DNA of 64,000 nucleotides from Bacteroidales bacterium UBA3630 (lineage in GTDB: Bacteria > Bacteroidota > Bacteroidia > Bacteroidales > P3): assembly GCA_002373995.1 (NCBI GenBank), contig DFLB01000048.1:10686-74685 (forward strand). Reading direction: 5' to 3'. Of the stretch, positions 18,823 through 26,137 are shown one piece after another; position 1 is the stretch's first letter, and each line of letters starts with the position of its first letter. The position numbers were made by a program, and so were the translations under genes. The notes under the pieces were generated by a model. The model did not search any database. It was not told the origin of the DNA and saw only the letters and a list, made by a program, of their open reading frames with translations.

Positions 18823-19563
18823 TCACCGCCTCCCCATCGCCACAACAACCCTCTTCGCCTGGTTCTTCCACCACTGCACCCCGGCCTCTATCACCCACGC
18901 TGCCCCCATAGGCATCCACCGCTGCGGATGGCTGTTAATCAGCAACCCCCTCCCGTGTATCGCATGATGCAAGTCCCTCAAAGCATGTATTATATCGTCC
19001 GTCCTGCGAAACGTCAGCCCCTCTTTCTCCCACTCCTCCTGATACCCCTCCACCTTGTCCCTCACAATCATCCTGTACCCGTCCCATCGCCGACCCGTAT
19101 CCGTCAGGTACAACGTCCTGTCAAAATCCGTATCCATCATCGGCTCATAGTCAATCCCAAGCGAGTGTATATCATACTGATTCCAAATATCTTGACTATT
19201 CCACGGCGACCGGGGGCTCCCGTGTGCGCAAGCCGTCCTCACCGGCACCACCCGCCTCAACCGCTCCAGGTTCTCGCAAAAATCCTCGTATGCCGCCGCC
19301 ACATCACCGTGCGTCGTCGTCAGGCTCTCATAGTGATACCCCGCCTCGTGCCCCAACGCAACAATCGCCTTGATAGTCTCCGCATGGCTCGTAAAGTGCA
19401 TGGAACGAAAGTAATACGTCGCCCTTGCCCCCCTTTTGGCCTCCTCCTCCGCCACCCGCAGCGCAAACTCCGGCCTCAAATCCACATCATGCCTGATTCT
19501 ATGATCTTTATGGCACTTCAGCGCCTCTATCAACTCCCCGTACTTTTCAATTGTGAAATCCAT
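18823..19563 (-). CDS. Polysaccharide deacetylase-like protein
   Basis: Protein of 246 residues with a NodB-type fold outline: the metal-binding motif RHDVDLRPE near residue 25, YYFRSMHF, the GHEAGYHYESL motif around 70-80 and a late LINSHPQRW histidine motif. It belongs to the divergent 'polysaccharide deacetylase family' group often found in glycan loci; the substrate is unknown. No signal peptide, so it would act in the cytoplasm on a lipid-linked or nucleotide-linked sugar. It lies between two repeat-rich gaps at the left end of the glycan locus. Confidence 0.75.
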   Translation of the reverse strand: MDFTIEKYGELIEALKCHKDHRIRHDVDLRPEFALRVAEEEAKRGARATYYFRSMHFTSHAETIKAIVALGHEAGYHYESLTTTHGDVAAAYEDFCENLERLRRVVPVRTACAHGSPRSPWNSQDIWNQYDIHSLGIDYEPMMDTDFDRTLYLTDTGRRWDGYRMIVRDKVEGYQEEWEKEGLTFRRTDDIIHALRDLHHAIHGRGLLINSHPQRWMPMGAAWVIEAGVQWWKNQAKRVVVAMGRR

Positions 19564-19583
19564 GTCTCTTTTCCGTGATTATT

Positions 19584-19866
19584 TGCCCCGTCGGGCATTT
19601 TCTGTTATGGATTATGTTGTTTTTATAATTGACCCCATCGGGTTTCTTTTAATAGAATACCCCTCCTCCTGTCCTGATAGGCAATGACCCGTAGGGCCTT
19701 TCTTTCAATAGAACACCCCCCATGTCCTGATAGGCAATGGTCCGTAGGACCTTTCTTTCAAAAGAGAAATAATGCCCCACACCGAGATGACCCGTAGGGT
19801 CTCTCTTTCAATAGACTACCCCCCATGTCCTGATAGGCAATGGTCCGTAGGACCTTTCTTTCAAAA
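19584..19866 (+). repeat. Left array of 13-bp hairpin repeats (A-type)
   Basis: Four good copies of a hairpin with core CCGTAGG start at 19686, 19739, 19789 and 19842, each followed by CTTTCTTTCAA or close to it; two diverged copies lie at about 19584 and 19632. Stems vary in a paired way (GGTCC/GGACC, GACCC/GGGTC). The spacers are themselves repeated (TGTCCTGATAGGCAAT and CCCCACACCGAGAT types). The array fills the gap between the deacetylase-like and transposase genes; the segment 19760-19866 is nearly repeated at 20814-20930. Confidence 0.9.
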
Positions 19867-19867
19867 T

Positions 19868-20347
19868 CTATTCGATTCCTTGCCTTTCTTCTGGTTCCTG
19901 CAATATATACCGCTTGTCATATTCAATACCAAACAACTGTAAAAATGCTATATATTCGTCACGGAATGTATGCTTTCCGTGATGTTGCTCTTGTTGCTCA
20001 ATGTATCTGCATACGTTCTTAACTTGTGATGGCCCATACGAAAAGGCTCCGTATCCTTCCTGCCAGGCAAACCTACATCTTACATACCCTTTCTCTTTGA
20101 TCCACAATGTCGATGCCCTTTTTACTTCGTTTACTAATTCGGAAATAGATTGTTTGGGCGACAGGCTGACCAGGATATGGATGTGATCGTATGTGCCCCC
20201 TATGGCGTAAACTTTGTGTCCTCGTTTGTCAATAACACCGATGATGTATTGATACAACTCCTGTTGCCATGACTTGTTGATGGCTGCATCTCGGTATTTG
20301 ACAGCGAAGACCAAATGAATATAAATCTGGGAATAGGTATTGGCCAT
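19868..20347 (-). CDS. IS200/IS605-like Y1 transposase, RAYT-like
   Basis: Single-strand transposase of the HUH/Y1 class, 159 residues. Visible motifs are the first strand YSQIYIHLVFAVKYRD, the HUH motif HIHIL with its neighbours (GGTYDHIHILVSL), FAWQEGYGAFSYG, and the catalytic tyrosine helix VKNVCRYIEQQEQHH. The length and motifs are intact. Unlike a plain IS200 it is embedded between arrays of short hairpin repeats on both sides, the arrangement of REP-associated tyrosine transposases, which are domesticated relatives thought to spread REP hairpins. No accessory TnpB is present. Confidence 0.88.
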   Translation of the reverse strand: MANTYSQIYIHLVFAVKYRDAAINKSWQQELYQYIIGVIDKRGHKVYAIGGTYDHIHILVSLSPKQSISELVNEVKRASTLWIKEKGYVRCRFAWQEGYGAFSYGPSQVKNVCRYIEQQEQHHGKHTFRDEYIAFLQLFGIEYDKRYILQEPEERQGIE

Positions 20348-20358
20348 AATGTATTGAA

Positions 20359-20929
20359 AAAAAACTCTAACGGAGCATTATTGTCGTTAATGTATGTGAA
20401 GAAAGGAAGCTCCTGACGGAGCAATGGACATGCATTGGTTGTGCCGTTTTCTATTGAAAGGAAACTCCTGGCGGAGCAACGGCCCGTAGGGCCTTTCTCT
20501 CAATAGAATGCATTGTTTTTGTTCAAACAGGATGGCCCGTAGGGCCTTTCTTTCAATAGAATGCATTGTTTTTGTTCAAACAGGATGGCCCGTAGGGCCT
20601 TTCTCTCAATAGAATGCATTGTTTTTTTGGTTCTAACAGGATGGCCCGTAGGGCCTTTCTCTCAATAGAATGCATTGTTTTTTGTTCTAATAGGATGGCC
20701 CGTAGGGCCTTTCTTTCAATAGAGAAATAATGCTCCACACCGAGATGACCCGTAGGGTCTTTCTTTCAATAGAATACCCCTCATGTCCTGATAGGCAATG
20801 GTCCGTAGGGCCTTTCTTTCAATAGAGAAATAATGCCCCACACCGAGATGACCCGTAGGGTCTTTCTTTCAATAGACTACCCCCCATGTCCTGATAGGCA
20901 ATGGCCCGTAGGGCCTTTCTTTCAATAGG
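20359..20929 (+). repeat. Right array of hairpin repeats (A-type and B-type)
   Basis: The 622-base gap after the transposase is almost entirely repeats. B-type hairpins (AGCTCC-TGAC-GGAGC and variants) occur at about 20362, 20408 and 20463. Nine A-type hairpins start at 20481, 20534, 20587, 20643, 20697, 20747, 20800, 20850 and 20903. Units are about 50-54 bases apart and each A hairpin is followed by CTTTCTYTCAATAG. At 20453-20507 the order is CTATTGAAAG, B hairpin, A hairpin, CTCTCAATAG, forming one larger inverted unit. Confidence 0.92.
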
Positions 20930-20969
20930 GATTGTGGTAATTTTGTTAATGATGCTTTCTTTTATACCG

Positions 20970-21521
20970 TCAATGTTTCAATGCCTTTATCGGTTTTGCG
21001 GGCACGCCGGCCGCCACTGTCCATGCGGGTATGTCGTGCGTCACCACCGCTCCTGCGGCCACGATGGCGCCCTCGCCAATGGTCACCCCGGGCAGTATCG
21101 TCACATTCACCCCCACCCACGCATTGCGTCCTATAACAGTCGGTGCCACAAACGATTCCACATTCCTCGCGTGGCATTCCATCGGTGTGCTGTGCGCCAG
21201 CACATAGTCGCCACCCGCCAGTGAAGCCCCGTCCTCTATTCGCACAAAACATGGATAGGCATAGTCGATGATGCAATCGGGCCCTATGTGCACCTGCTTG
21301 CCTATCTGCACGCCGCGCCACCGTTGCATCCTGATTCTAAACCTGTTCCACGGGCACCGCTGGGCCCATTGGTTCAGCACATGGTCTTTCCAGCGCACGA
21401 TGCCGAACCATAGCGCCGACCGGTATCCATGCTGCCGTGCCGACCTCCGCATGGCCCGCCATAACCCCAAATTCCGGTAATGCGGCAACGGTTGCCGTTT
21501 CAGTTCAAGATAAGGTTTCAT
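20970..21521 (-). CDS. Hexapeptide-repeat acyltransferase
   Basis: Left-handed beta-helix O-acetyltransferase of 183 residues, probably acetyl-CoA dependent and acting on a sugar of the polymer. Hexapeptide turns run from about residue 70 (IGKQVHIGPDCIIDYAY, RIEDGASLAGGDYVLAHST) to the end (VIGRNAWVGVNVTILPGVTIGEGAIVAAGAVVTHDIP, then VAAGVPAKPIK). The active-site His in LAHST fits the serine/maltose acetyltransferase group. Hairpin repeats lie on both sides, so it may be on its own transcript or the last gene of the glycan operon. Confidence 0.88.
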   Translation of the reverse strand: MKPYLELKRQPLPHYRNLGLWRAMRRSARQHGYRSALWFGIVRWKDHVLNQWAQRCPWNRFRIRMQRWRGVQIGKQVHIGPDCIIDYAYPCFVRIEDGASLAGGDYVLAHSTPMECHARNVESFVAPTVIGRNAWVGVNVTILPGVTIGEGAIVAAGAVVTHDIPAWTVAAGVPAKPIKALKH

Positions 21522-21532
21522 ATCTGAGGGTG

Positions 21533-21729
21533 AGCTCCTAACGGAGCATTAAGGTTGTGTGTTGTGATGTTTTCTATTGAAAGGGAGCTCCTAACAGAGC
21601 AATTGATCAGGTGCGATTGTATGTTGTGTCTCTATTGGAAATGGGTCCCTGACAGAGCAATGGCCCGTAGGGCCTGTCTTTCAATAGCTATCGGTCATTC
21701 AAAGTGGGTTTTATTGCTCCGTCAGGAGC
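21533..21729 (+). repeat. Third cluster of hairpin repeats
   Basis: B-type hairpins lie at 21534, 21587 and 21645 and in opposite orientation at 21716; one A-type hairpin lies at 21662. The copy from 21630 to 21688 repeats the composite order seen at 20453: TATTGGAAA, B hairpin, GCAAT, A hairpin, CTTTCAATAG. The last hairpin overlaps the stop codon of the DUF354 gene. Confidence 0.85.
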
Positions 21730-22777
21730 TTTCTTTTGCAAATTGCTCGATACGTGTAACGAAGAACCCCGTCGGGTCGATCATTTCCTGCAACATACGC
21801 TGCCGTTTCTTCTGCCATTCGTCATGCAATACCGTCGGATCCATATCTAATAGACTGCGTATTTGCACCAACATATCGTCGAATTTATCCGGCGTGTAGG
21901 CATAGCATAGCCCATACTTTTGTTCCAGCATGTTGGGCACCGACAGCCGTCCGGCAAAGGTGTTGCACTTCAGCGCCGGCACCCCGAGCACAGCCGCCTC
22001 CGACGTCATCGTCTGGCTGTCGCCCACAAACATCGCGCTGTAGGCCATCAGCGAATGTATCTCCTCCGGCGGCACCGGCAGTCGGTATTGCTCAAACTCG
22101 GGTTCCACCGCCCTTTCCGAGGTGATGATGACGCGACCGTGACATTTCAGCAGGTCGACCAAAGCCCTCTTCTGCTCTAACGAGAGCCCTGCCTGTCCCA
22201 CGTCGTGGTGCCCTTTCAGAGCCACAAATCGCATGACGAAAAACCGCTCTCCTTCCTGTAACCCCGCATGTTGCAGCACCGATGGGTCGGGCAAAAAGCG
22301 GTTCGGGTGCAGGTATGCAAGCTCATGGGTGCCAGCATAGTACACGGCGTGTTTGGTCTTGCGGCGTATGCAGTCGGGCGTGAAGACCACGTCGCTCAGC
22401 GGGTGCCCGTATTTTGTTATCAGCGGTTCCGCGGCATCGTCGTCGTCGTCGAAGACGATGGAACGCATCTTGCTCACTTGCGCCACATGGCTCAGCACCA
22501 GGCCGCTACTGAGGCCCAAGTCGATATGGTTCTGGCGAACGAAACGCAACAGCTGCAAGTCTTGGCTGAGCACCGTCTGTGCCTTCCCTATGAGGGAATC
22601 CTTTTTCCCCCCCAGGTCCACCCAAGGGCTCATCCCGTAGTGCTCCATCAGCCGTTTGGCCACCGGTATGTCGCGCACCGAATAGTAGAGTCGGTGTCCC
22701 CGCCCCTTCAGCTCCTCGGCCAGCGGATGCAGCAGGTGCACATGCCCCGGATGCCCTATGTCAATCAGTATGTTCAT
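21722..22777 (-). CDS. DUF354 family glycosyltransferase-like protein
   Basis: Protein of 351 residues of the DUF354 family, a GT-B-shaped group related to UDP-GlcNAc 2-epimerase/MurG folds. The N-terminal strand-loop MNILIDIGHPGHVHLLHPLAEEL and the C-terminal domain with SERAVEPEFEQYRLP, MFVGDSQTMTSEAAVLGVPAL and CNTFAGRLSVPNMLEQKYGL are typical. A glycosyl transfer role in the polymer is likely but not proven. The stop overlaps a B-type hairpin repeat. It follows the FemAB-like gene after 46 bases. Confidence 0.82.
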   Translation of the reverse strand: MNILIDIGHPGHVHLLHPLAEELKGRGHRLYYSVRDIPVAKRLMEHYGMSPWVDLGGKKDSLIGKAQTVLSQDLQLLRFVRQNHIDLGLSSGLVLSHVAQVSKMRSIVFDDDDDAAEPLITKYGHPLSDVVFTPDCIRRKTKHAVYYAGTHELAYLHPNRFLPDPSVLQHAGLQEGERFFVMRFVALKGHHDVGQAGLSLEQKRALVDLLKCHGRVIITSERAVEPEFEQYRLPVPPEEIHSLMAYSAMFVGDSQTMTSEAAVLGVPALKCNTFAGRLSVPNMLEQKYGLCYAYTPDKFDDMLVQIRSLLDMDPTVLHDEWQKKRQRMLQEMIDPTGFFVTRIEQFAKESS

Positions 22778-22823
22778 TTGATATGATTGTCTTATAAAAC
22801 TTTGGCAGGATGGCTGTTAGACT

Positions 22824-23831
22824 TTAATGCCAAAAATAATGTTTATTCAAGACCTTTATCATCAATCGTCCTGTATGGTACACTATAGCGTTATTTATCT
22901 TCAAAAAACGACCATGTTCGACCAGTGTTCCGCCGAACTGCGCTTTGAAGTCGCGCACGCCGTAGTCTTCTTTGGGACTGCCAGCCCCCATCATGTCGTA
23001 GCGGACGAAACCGTGGTCGGCAGCATAGCGGATGGCAGCGTAGTTGGCCATGATAGAAGGGTTGAGGTCGTGCTGTTCGCGGTCCAATCCGCAGCAATAC
23101 CAGGCATAGCCTACGCGTTGGCCGAGCATGAGTATGAGTTGTCCGCCGATGACTTCGCCCTGTGGGCTGAGGACAAAGAAGTAGCGGGCAAAGGGCAGCG
23201 CGGTCAGGCGTTCGAAAAGGGCATAGGGGGGGAGCGGCTTGTGTATCTTTTTGTGGTACAGATTGTCCAATATGTTGTAGAAGGCTGGCAGGTGGGTGTT
23301 GTCGCTGCTGATGACGGCACCGGCTTCGGTGGCGCGGCGTATGCGCCGGCGCCGGCTTTTGTCTATGCGCTTGTCGACCTGTGCAGGGTCGCTGGTGTCG
23401 ATGTGGAAGTTATAGTGTGGCGAGTATTGGAACCCGCATGCTTCGAATGTGTTGCGCCACCGGGAGTAGTCGTTCAGGTTGCGGGTCTCGATGTAGATAC
23501 ATCGCCGGCGGAGAGTGTGGGCAGTGGCCTTGAGCAAGACCTGGAGTGCCTCGGTGCTGATATCGGTGTCGAGCAGCGGGCCTCCGTTGATGATGGCGCG
23601 TGTGGTCAGCCGCCCTTTGATGCCCTCCCCCTCCGATTGTATCAGGCATAGAACCAATCCCCTGAGGATTCCCTCCTCTTCAATTGCGCAGACGTGGGTG
23701 TCGTATAGTTGAAGTCCACTATAGAAGTCGTACATCTCGCGTGTCTGGAAGATGCTTGCCACCGGCGAGCGGTCAGCCAACGCCTGCCATTGTGTGCGGT
23801 CAATATCTGCGGCGTCAGTCAGTAGTTTCAT
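22824..23831 (-). CDS. FemAB/BioF2-like GNAT acyltransferase
   Basis: Protein of 335 residues with two GNAT-like halves of the FemAB / acetyltransf_6 type. Features include FQTREMYDFYSG, the NFHIDTSDPAQVDKRIDKSRRRRIRRATEAG segment and a second half with GEVIGGQLILML, AWYCCGLDREQHDLNPSIMANYAAIRYA and DYGVRDFKAQFGGTL. Relatives transfer aminoacyl or acyl groups to lipid-linked substrates. The start overlaps the stop of the PaaK-like gene by 17 bases, and this pair is common in exopolysaccharide loci, suggesting they activate and attach an acyl or amino-acid substituent. Confidence 0.8.
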   Translation of the reverse strand: MKLLTDAADIDRTQWQALADRSPVASIFQTREMYDFYSGLQLYDTHVCAIEEEGILRGLVLCLIQSEGEGIKGRLTTRAIINGGPLLDTDISTEALQVLLKATAHTLRRRCIYIETRNLNDYSRWRNTFEACGFQYSPHYNFHIDTSDPAQVDKRIDKSRRRRIRRATEAGAVISSDNTHLPAFYNILDNLYHKKIHKPLPPYALFERLTALPFARYFFVLSPQGEVIGGQLILMLGQRVGYAWYCCGLDREQHDLNPSIMANYAAIRYAADHGFVRYDMMGAGSPKEDYGVRDFKAQFGGTLVEHGRFLKINNAIVYHTGRLMIKVLNKHYFWH

Positions 23832-25104
23832 TGATGATGGTAAGTCGCTTATTGTTATGCATCAGCGGTATTCCGTCCACAATCGCTATGTTGACAGCCA
23901 TCTTCAGATACTGGTGCCAGTGGTCAATGATGCGTCGCCCGTTTTCGGGTGCATATTGATTGTTGACCACCAGCCGGAAGGTGATACCGCCTCCGCGATG
24001 CTTGATGATTTGGTATGAGTCGATGCCGCTTATTTCATGTGTGAAATAGCGGCTGAAATTGTGGTTGGTATACATCGTGCCGTCCGCGGAACACAGCACC
24101 TCGCTTTCGCGACCCATAATGCGCTGTATCTTACCGCCCTTGACCTCCACGAGGTCTTGCGTGTCGTATCGGATAAAAGGGTGCGCCAGGTTCCATAGGT
24201 CTGTGCTCACCACACGGCCTATACCGTCGCTGACGGCACGGTTGTCATTGTCTAAGACTTCTATAATACCGTAATAGTCCGTTACGTGATATCCATCGTG
24301 GGCAGGTGTCTCATAGGTGTTGGGTGTCCCCTCGCAGCTGTATGAGTCTATGATGTCGCATCCGAAAGCCTTTTCTATCTCTTCCCGGTAGGTGGTGGGC
24401 AGGGTAGAGCCGGTGGTGAAGACGCGCTTCGGATGATAGCGGAAACCGTCCGGATGGTTGTTTCGGTATTGTGCCAATAGATATAGCGGTATGGGGTAGG
24501 CCCTGATAAACAATGGCTTTTCCCTCTCTATGGTTCTCAGTATCGCATGTAGTGCCTCGTCGTCAAGGGAGTAGAACGGCACATAGAGGCAGTTGTTCAC
24601 TTTGTCCTGCAGCCTTTTGAGTCTGCCGTGACGCGACCCGTTGGCAATCTTCATGTACCGGTCGCCCAAGCGATAGCCTCCCTGATACCACGTGCGCAGC
24701 TTCGCTGCGGTGTTGACCGACTCGGCTTCGCGGCAAACGAAATATGTGAAGGGTTCGCCAGTAGACCCGCTGGAGCGCGATGCTATTCGCTCTTTGGCGG
24801 GAAAGTGCGCTGCCGCGAAGCGCTCAATGCCCTCTTGCCGCATGATGCCTTTCGACACGACGGGCAGCTGTTCAAGCGACGCCGTGGCGGGGTCTATGCA
24901 ATGGTCGAGGAACCAATCTTGGTAGTAAGGCACCTCGCTGGCGGCATAGGCAAACAACTTGTGAAGCCTGTCGTTTTGGAAGGCCGACATCTTCTCTCTT
25001 CCCCAGCCCTCTGCCTCACGCAGCAGCCGCAGGTATTTGTGCACGTGCTCGCCGCGCACAATGTCGCTCAGCGGCAGTATGATGTGTTCATGAAGGAATG
25101 CCAT
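23815..25104 (-). CDS. PaaK/CapK-like adenylate-forming ligase
   Basis: ANL-superfamily protein of 429 residues related to phenylacetate-CoA ligase and CapK. The phosphate-binding loop SRSSGSTGEPF is at about residue 110. Further motifs are VFTTGSTLPTTYREEIEKAFGCDIIDSYSCEG, RVVSTDLWNLAHPFIRYDTQD and the hinge-like KIQRIMGRESEVL. Start at 25104 (MAFLHEH) is chosen because a longer frame would extend further into the upstream gene. It probably activates an acid for transfer by the adjacent FemAB-like protein. The C-terminal domain is short, as in other capsule-locus members. Confidence 0.85.
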   Translation of the reverse strand: MAFLHEHIILPLSDIVRGEHVHKYLRLLREAEGWGREKMSAFQNDRLHKLFAYAASEVPYYQDWFLDHCIDPATASLEQLPVVSKGIMRQEGIERFAAAHFPAKERIASRSSGSTGEPFTYFVCREAESVNTAAKLRTWYQGGYRLGDRYMKIANGSRHGRLKRLQDKVNNCLYVPFYSLDDEALHAILRTIEREKPLFIRAYPIPLYLLAQYRNNHPDGFRYHPKRVFTTGSTLPTTYREEIEKAFGCDIIDSYSCEGTPNTYETPAHDGYHVTDYYGIIEVLDNDNRAVSDGIGRVVSTDLWNLAHPFIRYDTQDLVEVKGGKIQRIMGRESEVLCSADGTMYTNHNFSRYFTHEISGIDSYQIIKHRGGGITFRLVVNNQYAPENGRRIIDHWHQYLKMAVNIAIVDGIPLMHNNKRLTIINETTD

Positions 25105-26098
25105 AGGCGATGTAAAGTGGTTCTTTGATGTTCTCCCAGCGATAGTTGCGCACCTGCGTGTGTGCATGGGCAACAATGTCGGTGGGCTGGTGCGCTATCG
25201 CCCAAAGCATTTTCTCTGACAATTGCTCGCTGTTGTCGCTCTCGAAGAGCAATCCCGTCACCCCCTCCTCAACGATGTATGGCACCCCGCCCACACGCGA
25301 CGAGATGACCAACAGTCCGGCATTCATGGCCTCCAGCAGCGACACCGGCATATTGTCCACCTTTGGAGCCGAGAGCATGATGTCGGCACGGCCGAGCTGG
25401 CGGTATATCTCGCTGTTGTCCACTCGGCCAGTGAAGGTGACGTTCTGCAGGTCAAGTTCTTCCGCCATACGCATGAGGTTCGCGTGCTCGCTGCCGTCGC
25501 CCACCAGCGTCAGGGTGGCTTCGGGGCAGATGGACTGCACCTTGCGGAAGGCCCGCAGGATGCAGGGTATGTTGTAGAGCGGCTCGTGTGCTCTCACACA
25601 GATAAAGTTGGGCTTCAGGGTAGTGCGCTCCCGATAGTGCGCTCCGTCCAGCTCTATGATGTTGGGGATGACGATATAGGGTATTCGGTGCTGGACGAAT
25701 ACCTGCGCCAGGAATCCCGAGAGGACAATGTTCTGGTCGGTACGCATCAGGTAGTGACGCACCATTCTCGGATGGCGGCCGAAGAATCGCTCGCCGCCGC
25801 CTCCGTGGTAGGTCAGCACGATGCGCTTCTTCAGCCTGCGGCCTACCGCTACGCCTGCCACCGCCGGCAGGAAACCCCAGCCGGAGCAGCAGTGGATATG
25901 TAGTACATCGTAGAGTCTCGCTGTTCTACTAAGCCGACAGAACAGCCCCAGCCGCCATATAAAGGACCCTTTGGTAGAGAAAATGTCGGCGGTGTGACCT
26001 TCCTCCCGCAGCTTCCGTTGCAGTATCTCCACCTGCCCTGAGATTCCCCCAACTCCCGGCTTATAGTTGCATATCAGCAGAATCTTATATTTAACCAT
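25088..26098 (-). CDS. Glycosyltransferase family 4
   Basis: GT-B retaining glycosyltransferase of 336 residues. The N-terminal domain begins KYKILLICNYKPGVGGISGQV; the C-terminal nucleotide-sugar domain includes TLTLVGDGSEHANLMRMAEEL, VTFTGRVDNSEIYRQLGRADIMLSAPKVDNMPVSLLEAMNAGLLVIS and GVPYIVEEGVTGLLFES, where the E-x7-E (PVSLLEAMNAG) pattern is visible. Cytosolic, no signal. It overlaps the PaaK-like gene by 17 bases, so both are in one transcript. Confidence 0.92.
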   Translation of the reverse strand: MVKYKILLICNYKPGVGGISGQVEILQRKLREEGHTADIFSTKGSFIWRLGLFCRLSRTARLYDVLHIHCCSGWGFLPAVAGVAVGRRLKKRIVLTYHGGGGERFFGRHPRMVRHYLMRTDQNIVLSGFLAQVFVQHRIPYIVIPNIIELDGAHYRERTTLKPNFICVRAHEPLYNIPCILRAFRKVQSICPEATLTLVGDGSEHANLMRMAEELDLQNVTFTGRVDNSEIYRQLGRADIMLSAPKVDNMPVSLLEAMNAGLLVISSRVGGVPYIVEEGVTGLLFESDNSEQLSEKMLWAIAHQPTDIVAHAHTQVRNYRWENIKEPLYIAYGIPS

Positions 26099-26137
26099 CC
26101 TCTAATTGTTCTTTTTGTTCTGATTGAGTAATAAGCT

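Noticed and set aside
18709..19578. Plus-strand frame of 289 codons
   Set aside because: Pro/His/Arg-rich shadow of the deacetylase-like gene and of the repeat-rich gap beside it.
20553..20738. Small reverse-strand frame encoding a repeated SIERKALRAILLE peptide
   Set aside because: It is only the translation of the hairpin array; unit length and sequence follow the DNA repeat.
19584..20929. CRISPR array
   Set aside because: The repeats are hairpins with varying stems, and the intervals are themselves repeated and not unique spacers; no cas gene is near.
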